NCBI GenBank assembly: GCA_027596195.1
Contig: JADGJG010000196.1
Span: forward strand, 1-32,214
DNA: 32,214 nt
From: Podochytrium sp. JEL0797
Taxonomy: Eukaryota > Chytridiomycota > Chytridiomycetes > Chytridiales > Chytriomycetaceae
Direction of reading: 5' to 3'
In this document: one piece after another, positions 11,873 through 21,916 of the stretch
Numbering within the stretch: the stretch's first letter is position 1
Layout: every line of letters begins with the position of its first letter
Translations under genes and position numbers: made by a program
The notes under the pieces: model-generated
What the model saw: only the letters and a program-made list of their open reading frames with translations
What the model was told of the DNA's origin: nothing
Database searches by the model: none

Positions 11873-14800
11873 ATGCAGCAGACTACTGGACAGCAACAGA
11901 GCCCGGCATCGCCGGCATCGCGCGGGTCTCGGTCGCCGTCGGTACAGACGGCGCCACCGCAGCCGGCACTCACACTACAGCAGCAGATGGCCGCGCAGCA
12001 GCACGCGAACCAGCAGCAGCAGCTGCTCCGCGGGGGGAGTCGCCTGAAGCAGGGTAAGTGGCGTGCTACTCGTCGCTGTAGTAGTCGTGTGCTAGTGTAG
12101 TGCTGTAGTCTAAGTTCTCTTCTTAGACCTCTCTGTCGCCACGCACCTGCGCCTTCCTCACACGGACGACTCGTCGTCAATGACTCCGCTGATGGCTTCG
12201 CTGTTCTTCGATGAGGCCCTGCAGCAGCAGCAACAACAACAACAGCAGCAGCAGATGCACCCAATGCACCAGCAGCTGCGTGCAATGACACCGCCCTTTT
12301 CGGGCTCAAACAACGCCCACCTCGCCGACCCCGACTTTGCCCTCTTTGCCAACAACTATCCTGACCCAAACAACTCAGCATTCAGCGCCATGATGATGCC
12401 TGCGAACAACAACAACAGCAACAACAACAACATGTCCCAAATCCAACAGCAACAACAGCAACAACAGCAGCAGCAACAGCAGCAACAGCAACAGCGGAAT
12501 CCCTCTCCCTTCTCAACCTCCATGCCCGCTTCTACCGCCCCTTCCGCCGCAAACATTCCGTCCTTCACCTCCTCTCTCTCCGCCCAGCTGAAGCGCGGTG
12601 GTGCTCCCACTTCAACCACCAGTCCTCCCGCACGACCCGCATCCTCCTTCCAGCCACAGTACCTCAAACCCTCGACGAACCCCGAAATCATGCTCACGGA
12701 AGCCTCGATAGGCGGTAACGGTGTGAATGCGGCGTCCGACGGCATGATGTTTGGGACCGACGACATGCAGGACATTGGGTTTGGTCAGCAGCAGATGCAG
12801 TACGATCAGGCGCAACAGCAGTATCAGCAGCAACAGTTGCAGATGCAGGCAGAGACGCTTGCGAATCTCGATCGACGACGGTCTGTGGCTTCGGCGGGGT
12901 CTTCGGTCAACTCGATGGCGTCCACGTTTGGGGGCCGTGCGTTGGCTGGGAATGGGATGGGGAATAATCCTGCGACGCGGGTTGGACAGGATGGGTTGTT
13001 TGGGAACACGGATATTTTGTCGCCGAATGTGGGCGCTGAGGAAGATTTGTTCCATTCGTATGACAATAGGTATGATTTTATTTTTATGATGGGGGCGAAT
13101 TTTTCGATTTTTAAGTGACGGTGATGGATTATTGATAAATGATCCAACCCCTCCAAAATCAGGCTACTCGACCAGCTGAACAACAAATCGCTTGATCCCA
13201 AACTTCCTGGTGGAATTATGGACTTCAATTCGTCGAACCAAACGAACGGCGGTCTCGATTTCCTCAACATTCCTGCCAACACTTCCGGCGTGGCTGGTAC
13301 CAGTCTTCCGGGGCGGCATCCATCGGACTTGTCAGGGGCCTCTGCGTTCGGTCTCAGCTTGCCTCAACACGCCAGCCACCTTCAGCCCAATTCGTACCAA
13401 TTCGGCAGCACTTTCCACGACTTTGGGTTCGGCTCCTTTAACAACTCATCGCAGCAGCAACAACAAGCTGCCACGGCAGCAGCAGCCGCCGCCGCGCAAC
13501 AAAACTCTACCAATAGCGTGAATCAACAACTCCAAGACCTTTTCCTGTCGTCCTCTTTCCCTCGCGACCATTTCTACTCCGCTTCTGTACCTAATAATGT
13601 ATTTTTTGGAGGCGTCGCATCACCCGCCGGAGGCAACCTCAACAACCCATCCACGACCTCGAATGGACTCACCAACGACATCAACCAACTCATTCCCAAC
13701 TCGTTTGGTTCCGAAAGCGGGTTCAACAACATTATGCGGCAACAGCAACAGCAGCAACCCCTCCCGCACCAACTCAGCGGATCCCTCGGTGGGCTCCCCC
13801 CGCACATGATCTTCCCGCACCACCAGCAACCCGGTCGCCGCGGCTCCTCCAACACGACCACGAGCTCTGTCAAGGAAGAAGACGAAGATGGGATGATGGG
13901 GCGGAGCGGAGATGGGGACACGGATCTTCTCCTTCGGAGCACTACCGCCGATTCCGAAGACATGATGAGCATCTTGCCTATCTCTGCGTCGCTCCCGACT
14001 ACGGGAGCTGGTATGTCTGGACTCCGTAAGCACCAGCAGCAGCAGCAACAGAACCACCACGCACACCATCAACACCACCACCGCGCGAGCATGTTGCAGC
14101 AGCAGTTGCACCCATTATCTCCGTCCGCCACGTCTTCGTCGGGGTCCGGCGGGTCGTCAATAGGACAGCAGCAGCAACCGTCGTCTGTGCCTTCTGCATC
14201 GTTGTTGCAGCGGAATAGCTTCACAGCCGAGTCTCGACTCAACCATCAACCGAAACTGAGTGTCGGGAGTATGGGCAGCAACGGGATGAGTGGGCGGTTG
14301 GGACCGTATAATATTTCGCCGCATCAGCGGAAGAGGAGAAACAGCGGGACTGCGGGTGCAGGGACGTTTGATGCCCCCGAGTTGAGTACGAGCTTGGGGG
14401 CTGGTGGTGCTGGTGGGAGTTTGGGAACGGGAGGGTGGGGAGCGCCTTTTGGTGGGGGGGGGGGTTTGTTTTCTTTTTCGTTTAATATTTCTCGAATTTT
14501 GTTGTTTTTGGAGGGTTTTTCGTAACCGTGTGGGGTGTTGGGGGTGGTGGGGGGTGTGGTTGGTGGGGGGCGGATGGGTGAGGAGATGTTTGGGCAGCAG
14601 CAGCAGCAGCATCAAGCGTATCTCCATCAGCAGCAGCAGATGCATCATCCGTATTACCAGCAGTTGCAGCAGGAGTCTGGAGGGGTTGTTGGGAGTGGCA
14701 AGGCATCGTCGAAATCGCTCTTGTCTGTGTTGAATGAGACGGGTGGGATTACGGGGTCTACTTCGACGGCGGGGTTGCTCCCAATGTTGGGGACGAGTCC

Positions 14801-15112
14801 GATTCCGCCGTTGGATTCTACGGGGACGTTGGGGAGTGGAGGGGTGGGAGGACCTGTGACGGGGGTGTTGCCGCGGAGTCGCGAGTTTATGTGTAGTGTG
14901 TGTTCGAAGCCGTTTATGCGGCGTCAGGATTTGAGGAGACATGAGCAGACGCATTTGGGGATTAAGGCGTATAGTTGTCCGTTGGGGTGTGGAACGAATT
15001 TTAGTCGCAGTGATGCGTTGCAGAGGTTTGTTTTTTTTTTGGCGAGGAGATGTGATTCTTATTTCTTTCTTGTTTGATTCGTAGGCATTTGAAGGCTAGG
15101 AGATGTCAGTAA
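11873..15112 (+). CDS. Glutamine-rich C2H2 zinc-finger transcription factor
   Basis: Exons 11873-12053, 12127-13069 and 13163-14463 join in phase, then an exon ending at 15025 and a last exon 15085-15112. The product is about 950 aa. The long N-terminal part is low complexity: glutamine tracts (12222-12254, 11 Q; 12444-12494, 17 Q), Asn, Ser, Gly and His/Gln-rich stretches, consistent with activation domains. The extreme C-terminus carries two zinc fingers: FMCSVCSKPFMRRQDLRRHEQTH (split here: C-x2-C-x12-H-x3-H) and YSCPLGCGTNFSR followed by SDALQRHLKARRC (C-x3-C-x12-H-x5-C). The protein stops one residue later. The junction between 14464 and about 14616 is unresolved: donor gtttgt at 14464 leaves phase 1, but acceptors at 14583 or 14586 need phase 0. 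An acceptor at 14615-14616 would fit phase but lacks a pyrimidine tract. No orthologue is recognised. Confidence 0.78.
12222..12494 (+). repeat. CAG/CAA trinucleotide tracts coding for polyglutamine
   Basis: Mixed CAG and CAA codons encode an 11-residue run (12222-12254) and a 17-residue run (12444-12494), with an AAC/AAT-rich asparagine patch between them (about 12400-12430). Further CAG clusters occur at 13451-13470, 13738-13760, 14032-14050 and 14596-14640. CAA interruptions make the tracts less prone to slippage than pure CAG. Confidence 0.9.
14454..14464 (+). repeat. G11 homopolymer at a splice donor
   Basis: Eleven consecutive G end exactly at the putative donor of exon 3 of the C2H2 factor gene. 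A length error of one base here would change the exon phase and could explain the unresolved junction downstream. Confidence 0.9.
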
Positions 15113-15357
15113 TTTGGAGTTTTTGGATGATTGTGGAAAGAAGAAGAAATCCCCTGTTTTTTTTTTGTTCTTGTTTTGTTTTTCTCGTTTTTTGTTATTG
15201 TTTTCTAATGTTTTGAACAAAAAGTATTTTCCTTTCTTCTCTTCCTTTGTCCCATGAGATTGGCCGAGGATGGGGCCAAAAAAAAATGGCATGATTTGTT
15301 CGCGCGCGCGCTTGGAATTTTTTTGAGAATTCTCGGAGCGAAAAAAACCTGCACCAA
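15113..15357. other. Intergenic region before the DHCR24-like gene
   Basis: This 245-bp spacer lies between two + strand genes. It is T-rich over 15150-15230 and contains a (GC)n stretch at about 15300-15311 (cgcgcgcgcgc) and an A-run (15342-15347) shortly before the ATG at 15358. No coding exon is supported. Confidence 0.5.
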
Positions 15358-17441
15358 ATGGTTGTTCCCTCTGCCAAGAAACCCGCGGTGCAAAAGGACG
15401 CCAAGCTCGCGGTCCCTGAGCCCCGCCCCCGCGAAAAGCTCCCGCCTGCCACGAAGCAAGAGCAGTTCGAGGACTGGCTGATGGACCAGAGATGGCTTGC
15501 CGTTATTCTGCTTGTGCTTCCGTTGAACTACTTGTTCACATCGTACTGGGGCCTCAGAGACTTTAGTAAGCCTTGATCAAATCCTTTGAATTCGTTAGCG
15601 CGCTCTCCCTCCGTGTGGTTGCTGACTCGTTTGGTGTTAGTGGTCCGCACTGTCTTGAGTCCGTTCAGATCCCATGACAGAACCGTTGCGTACATTCAGC
15701 AGCAGATGCAAAAGTGGCGTGAGTCCGGATCCAAGAACTACCTCTGCTCCCGCCGCCCGGGCTTCTTGCAGGTAGCCATGAATGATGACCCATATCAATT
15801 TGTCGCGCGGTATCAACAAACTTACTAATACACTTTCTCCCCTTGCGCGCATCAGGTGACTCTCCGTGACGGAGTTTACAAGCACAAGGACAACTCGATC
15901 GACTTGCCGTTGTATGACATTCTCGAGCTCAATGTGGAAAAGAAGACGGTCAAGGTGGAGCCAAGCGTCAATATTGGACAATTGACTCGTTTCTTGATTC
16001 CCAAAGGATGGTGCATTCCCGTGATTCCTGAGGTAACGTGTGTGTGTGTATGTTGGGTTTGAAGGTCGTACGATTGGTGCCCATCAATCAGAAAAATTTG
16101 ATGTCGCGCAAATGCAACCACGCCATATTTTTTTAGTCGATCTCTCAGCTAACTCGATCGCCCTTATCAATAGTACGATGATTTGACCATGGGTGGTATG
16201 CTCAACGGATACGGAATCGAAGGCTCGTCCCACAAATACGGGCTCTTCAACGACATTATCGTGTCTGTGGACATTATTGTTGGTTCCGGCGAAGTGGTTC
16301 ACTGCTCGCGTACCGAAAACGCGGACTTGTTCTTTGCCCTTCCCTGGAGTTATGGTGGTATCGGATTCGCGGTCATGATTGAACTCGAGATTATCCCCGT
16401 CAAGAAGTACTGTCGTCTTGTGTATGAGCCCATGAGAACGGTGGATGATATGGTGAACCGTTTTACTGAGCTTGCTGAGTCTCCCAACCCACCTGAATGT
16501 ATGAGTCGCTTTTTCTTTCTGTTATTCCGTTGGGTTTCTTGTTGACACAAGCTTACCGCGTTTGCTTTCACAGACCTCGAAGGCATCCAATACGACTTCC
16601 ACAACGGAATCTTGACCCACGGAGACTTTGCCGACAAGATTGGCAAGGACGGAAAGTTCAACGCCATGGGACGCTGGTGGAAGCCTTGGTTCCACAGACA
16701 CTCTGAAATCCTTATGAAGAAGGATCACCCGACCGTCGAATACATCCCGCTCCGCGACTACCTCCACAGACACACGCGCTCGCTCTACTGGGAGGGAGAC
16801 TTGATCATCCCGATTGGAAACCACTGGTTGTTCCGCCACACCCTCGGATGGTTGATGCCGCCCTCGGTGTCGTTCCTCAAGTTGACGCAGACCAAGCAGC
16901 AGAGAGATCATTACTTCCACAAACACATTGCGCAGGATTACTTGCTTCCGTTGGCGAAGCTCAAGGAAGGGATTGAACTCAGTCACGAGGTGTACGACGT
17001 GTACCCGCTCTGGCTCTGTCCTCATGCTGTGATCAAGACGTCTCCTCAGGGAGCTGTGCGCGCGCCCATCAACAATGCCAACATTGAGCAGTATGTTGAT
17101 ATTGGTATTTGGGGTGTTCCTGGTTCTGTGGGTCGTCGTGAGGTGTACAATGCGCACGACGCGAACCGCGAGTATGAGACGTGGTTGCGCAACAACAGAG
17201 GCTACCAGGCCATGTACGCCATCTCGGAGATGACTGCGGACGAGTTTTACCAGATGTTTGACATGACTTTGTACAAGGTAAGAAAAATCTTGCAATTTTT
17301 TTTTTTGCCAAACCAAACTCTAACCATTGTCTTTTGCAGAACGCTCGCAAGAAGTACAAGTCTGAGGGAGTCTTTATGGATGTTACTCAAAAGGTGTTGG
17401 TCAAGAAGGACAAGACCAAGGATTTCGCCACGTTGCTTTGA
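15358..17441 (+). CDS. DHCR24: Delta(24)-sterol reductase (DHCR24 family), FAD-dependent
   Basis: Six exons (15358-15565, 15641-15771, 15856-16032, 16174-16498, 16574-17277, 17340-17441) join in phase to 548 aa; the human enzyme has 516. A hydrophobic segment at about residues 43-65 (WLAVILLVLPLNYLFTSYWG) would anchor it in the ER membrane. The FAD-binding domain shows SRRPGFLQVTLRDGVYK, VEPSVNIGQLTRFL, and the family hallmark YDDLTMGGMLNGYGIE followed by SSHKYGLFND. Further matches are NADLFFALPWSYGGIGF, WWKPWFHRH, EYIPLRDYLHRHTRS, DVYPLWLCP and YVDIGIWGVP. The family reduces the C24-25 double bond of sterol side chains (desmosterol to cholesterol type reactions). Fungi making ergosterol normally alkylate C24 instead, so its presence is informative about the lineage. 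AATAAA follows 20 nt after the stop. Confidence 0.93.
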
Positions 17442-17524
17442 TTTCTCCGTCTTAGCACAAAATAAAAAGACTTTATTGTTTTAACGTTTAGAAAAGAAAA
17501 GAAAGTCAAAAGTCAGACAAAAGT
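17442..17524. terminator. Convergent 3' ends with crossing poly(A) signals
   Basis: Only 83 bp separate the stop of the DHCR24-like gene (17441, +) from the stop of the flippase gene (17525, -). AATAAA on the plus strand is at 17461-17466; its minus-strand counterpart (TTTATT on plus) is at 17472-17477. With cleavage 10-30 nt past each signal, the two mature transcripts would overlap by tens of bases. Confidence 0.6.
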
Positions 17525-20500
17525 TTAACCTCTGTTGAAGCGATGATTAGTAGTTGTTTGCATAAATAATCACGATAAACGAACCTCGGCTTGCGTCTAG
17601 TGGTGTCGTAAACACGAATAAGGTTGGCCTGTCCACTCTCGTTTTGCGAGAAGGCGAAACCACGCGTTCTCTTGGTGCGTTGGTTTTGACGGACTTTGTA
17701 CACTGCTTTCTTGAACCATTCCATGCGTGGACGATAGTCTGGAATATTGTATTTCTGAATTTCCTGGATGATGTGGTAGGATCTTGTGAAGTAGTTGCGT
17801 TTGGCGCTGTTTTCATGTTTGCTTTGGTCAGGCATCTGCGCAAATCGAAATTCAAAAGCAAAAGTGCTTACAATTTCCACGCATAGTCTCTCAAATTGGC
17901 AAGAATCGGAACCAAAATAATCCCAAACCAGAACGCAGGAGAACTGAACGTGGGAGACGCGAGTCCATACAACTCAGTCGAGATTCCCAACATGGGTCCC
18001 ACCTGACACCAAAACGGGAACGCCACGAGCCACAACCCAATCGATCCGAAAACGGCCATGAAAGTGAACTTGACCCACGTGTCGACAATCAGCGCGGCTT
18101 TCCACGTGATGGTGAGCAAATCCGTCGTGTACACCATTTGTCCGAGTAACCAATTGTTGGCGATGCGTCCGTCTGGAAGCATGGTGGCTTCACCGTACAT
18201 CCATGCCATGGTCTTATACATGATGAGAGAGTGGAAGAAAGAGTTGGCGATCCATCCCCAGAAGGCTGTGTGGTTGTAAAATTCGGAACGTTGACCGAGG
18301 CGATACATTTGTGGGTATTTGTCGAGCATGCGGGCAGACACGTATTGATCAAAGATTCCGATGGCCATGGGTTGAAGAACGGCGAAACCAACGTTGTAAG
18401 CGGATTGTGTCCAAGATTCAAACAGAGTCTAAAGGTAAATTTTTGGTTCAGTGATTCGGCAGCCTTTTGCTCCAAAAGAAAGTGTTACCTGTCCGGAAAA
18501 GCCGTTGTCGAAAGCGAACCACAACTGAATCAAGTAAAGGGTGATATTCTTGTAGAAGCTGTACAAAATCAATTTGCTGAGACGCGAGTATGCCCAACCA
18601 CCATGCACAAGGAGAAGCTTTCTCAAGAATCTGAATTGTGCAATAGCGAAATCGGCAGAACGAGCCGCTTGCAATCCTTCCATTCCAGAAATCCCCACAC
18701 CAACATGCGCAGCCTGAATCATTCCTACATCGTTGGCACCATCTCCGATAGCAAGAGTGACGGATCCTTGCACATTCTTTTTCACCAACTTGACAACGAG
18801 GGCTTTTTGCAATGGGGAGACGCGACAGCAAATAACGGCTTTGCAAATGCAAGCCAGTTCCAAGAATGTAAATTTGATATCATCTTCGAGAGCAAATCCG
18901 AGACTCTTTCCATCAATAATCAAAGCGAGCGGCTGAAAGACGGGTTGGTGAGATGGGTTTTCAAGCCGAGGAGCGGATCGGGGAACAAACCTCGGCGTCG
19001 TGATCGGCATCTTTGTTTACTTTATCAAACCTCTTTTTCATGAATGGAATACTAGGCAAAAGACTCGTGAAGCCTTGGAAATTGGTTTTCTGCGGTTCAT
19101 TCGATTCAATGCCCGATTTCACGGCTGCCAGCTTCTGTTCGAGATATTCCTTGGTTCCAAAATGTGTGTCTTCGTTACAGACGATAAGGGACATGTCTTC
19201 AGTCAAGAGTTTGCATGAATATCCAATGTTGATGGCTGTTGGAGGAGAGGGTCCAGTTTGGTAAGTGACGAAGGAGAAATCCATTTCCGACAATTTGACT
19301 CACCAGTTTCTTGTCTGTCTCCCGTCAAGACCCAAAGTTTGATACCAGCCGTCGCCAAAGTGTGGATTGTATCGGGAACTCCGTCCTGGAGCTTGTCTTC
19401 AATGGCCGTGGCACCCAACAGAATCAAATCGCGTTCAATCATTTCGGCCACTTTATCAAGGGCATCACCACGGTTGTTGATTGTAGTAGCGGCTTTATCG
19501 TACAATTTACTCCATTCGGTGTATTCTTCTTCGGATACGTCTCTGTAGGCAATGCAAAGCGTTCTGAGACCTTCGGAAGCGTATTCCTGTAAATGAAGAC
19601 GTCAATTTCAATCCAGATCGGGGGGCAAGCGTTACCTCAAGATGAACGTTTGTGATGTCAACGTACGCGTTTCCTTCCTTGGCAAGTCTTTCGAAAATCA
19701 CAGTGTCGGCACCTTTGATGTAAAGTTTGATCTGACCAGACGGCGTTCTAATGAGGGAAGACATGCGCTTTCTGGTCGAATTAAACTCGCAAATGTTCAA
19801 GACTTCATATTCCTCGCTGCGGTCGTGATGCGTAATCGATACGGATTTGGGACGACGTGTTGTGAACGTGTATCCAAGCGTCATGGCACCCTTAACCAGC
19901 GCGCCCTCATCAGGAGAGGAAGCTTGATACACGATTTTTCCTGGCTCCTCTTCGGTTGTCTCTGGAATCACAGTGTGGCAGACGGCCAGTAAGGTCAAAA
20001 ACTCGTTAATGACAGGTCCCGTGGCATGCGTGTCGAGGTTCGTGATGAGGCGACGGAAATCGAAGTGACCCACTTCCTTTCCAGTGTCGTCCATTCGGGC
20101 CTTCTTTTCGTCCGGTACCACTTCGGCGTACCCGATTCCTGCGATTGAGCACATTTTGTATTCCATCACGTTGCAAGTCAGCGTTCCTGTCTTGTCGGAG
20201 AAGATGTAGTCGATTTGACCTAGTTCTTCCACTAGAGAAGAGGTACGCGCTGTCGCGGGGGTGTCGGAGGCTTCGTGGTACATGTCCATGTCCGAGTTGA
20301 TGAGTGTTCCGAGGAAAAATTTGACAAACTCCATCGTGACGATCAAACTAGTTAAATTATTAGTTCAAATGTTTTTCTGAATGACTAATATCCAAAACCT
20401 CTTACCTGAGGGGGATCAAGTTGTTATACAAAATCATGAAGGTCAAGAAGTTGGAGAGGACCATATACGGAGCCTGAGCCACGCTCACCATGAGAATATC

Positions 20501-21624
20501 TTGTTCGAATGGAGAGTTCAGCTGGTTTGATATAGGTTAGATATGTTCTTGCTCAGGAAACGAGGCAAACCGTTCTGTGGAGCGTTCCGAGGGCACAAAT
20601 CGTGGCCATTGCAACGAGAATCAAAAACAAGAATACAATCTGAGTGTTCACCAAGCGCTCGACTTTCGTTGACTTGCTTGGAGTGGCGCTGTAAAGATTT
20701 CGTTAAAACAATTTTTGTTGCGAAAACAAACAAACGTTGAATTTTTCATGAGCTTGGTTTCGTGGCCGGTAAACACGGCAACTCCATAAATCCAACGAGT
20801 GTTTCTCAACATGGCTCCACGGAGAAGAAGCTGAGCTGGGTCCAATGGAATTTCCTTGTGGCTCAAGCGAAGGGTTCCTTCGAACGTGTAGAGCGAGTTG
20901 TTTGGCAACTCGGACTTGATCACGCCCTCCAATCCGGCAGCAGCTTCTGGTGTCAGCAGGTCGGTAGTTTCTTGAAGACCTTGACGGATTTTGAGATTTG
21001 TTTCACTAAAAAAAGCCTTAGCGTTTTTGATCGCATTTCAACCACAAAGAGATTTACCCATCGAGGTTACTGGTTTCAATATAGCAAAGGGCGTCAGGCT
21101 CCGAACTGGAGAGAAGCACCAAGTCGGCAGGAAAGAACTGCCCATTTTCAACGCGTACAATGTCTCCCACTACGACATCCCTCCACTTTTTGAATACAAA
21201 CTCTTTTCCAACCAGCACTTTGATCTCACGATTGTTGACGTCGGTATCTTGCTTTGTTCGCTTCATGTCCTCCAAAGTCTCTTTCACGCCGGACGCAAGC
21301 AAGACAATGGACAACGGAAGCAACGTACCAGCTTTGTTGGTGGGTGAAAGATCGCCAATTTGCTATGAATCAAATACAGTCGTCAAATCGCGTTCACATT
21401 GAGAGAAACACAAAACTACATACCTGAATACAACCAATGAACAAGAAGAACAAGTTCGCGTATTTTGAAAACTGTTCAAACAAGAACTTGGGGAGGAATG
21501 TGAAAGCATTGTACTTTGCGGTGCTGATTCTGTTGTGCAGAAACTTTTGAGTCTCGTTTTTCGCCGTCTCGTTTAGATAAATGACTCGATCCGGAGAGGC
21601 ATCCTCTTCGTGAAACGCCAACAT
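17525..21624 (-). CDS. DRS2: P4-type phospholipid flippase, DRS2/ATP8A class
   Basis: Twelve exons (21424-21624, 21058-21362, 20736-21005, 20571-20688, 20406-20521, 19636-20347, 19304-19586, 18991-19235, 18489-18932, 17872-18428, 17585-17821, 17525-17531) give 1164 aa. P4 features: [19 protein letters not shown] before M1, [15 protein letters not shown] in the actuator domain, phosphorylated Asp388 in [19 protein letters not shown] in the nucleotide domain, LTGDRQET (661-668), [18 protein letters not shown] (813 on), and ten predicted membrane segments. The tail has [12 protein letters not shown] and [22 protein letters not shown], the regulatory tail motif of the Drs2/ATP8A subclass. The family moves aminophospholipids to the cytosolic leaflet with a Cdc50-type partner. 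The M4 motif reads IPLSL where most members have PISL. The last splice (ending RKPRG) is favoured because the intron has a ctaat branch-like site; reading through would stop at 17506. The start at 21624 leaves a short N-terminus. Confidence 0.94.
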
Positions 21625-21916
21625 GATTTTTGTCTCAGAGAAACGCGATCAAACTGAAAAGGAGAGAAGAGGTTAGCAGCAGGAACTTGAGCGCGAAAAG
21701 AAGCTGTTTGAACCAGTTGCGAGAAAGTGAGAGGGTGATTCCTGGAGGCGGTTGTCCCGTTTGAAAGACAATTTTCACGACAATCCCTCCACACGCACAA
21801 AGGAAATCTCTGTGCGGACGAAGAGAAAATATTAGATTCATTTCTGTCGACGCGACTCCCACGAGTCAAAAAGTGAGACACAATCAATCACACGCGCCAC
21901 CCCGAACGACAACGAA
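21625..21916. promoter_or_regulatory. Divergent promoter region between flippase and EEP gene
   Basis: This 292-bp region separates divergent start codons at 21624 (-) and 21917 (+). On the minus strand a ctctccttttcag sequence ends about 29 nt before the flippase ATG and looks like an acceptor of a 5' UTR intron. An ATG at 21840 on the minus strand opens a frame of about 68 codons that stops before the flippase ATG and is out of frame with it. It could be an upstream ORF or simply lie in that intron. No core promoter motif is evident. Confidence 0.45.

Noticed and set aside
12356..12775. Minus-strand frame with a polycysteine run
   Set aside because: The Cys run is the antisense reading of CAG/CAA glutamine codons in the C2H2 factor.
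17506..17880. Separate small gene encoding the [11 protein letters not shown] protein
   Set aside because: The segment is the C-terminal tail of the P4-ATPase; an acceptor at ccaaag (17822) joins it in phase to the last membrane segment (DYAWKF).
21635..21862. 75-aa minus-strand frame upstream of the flippase
   Set aside because: It has no homology I can see, is out of frame with the flippase, and probably includes a 5' UTR intron.
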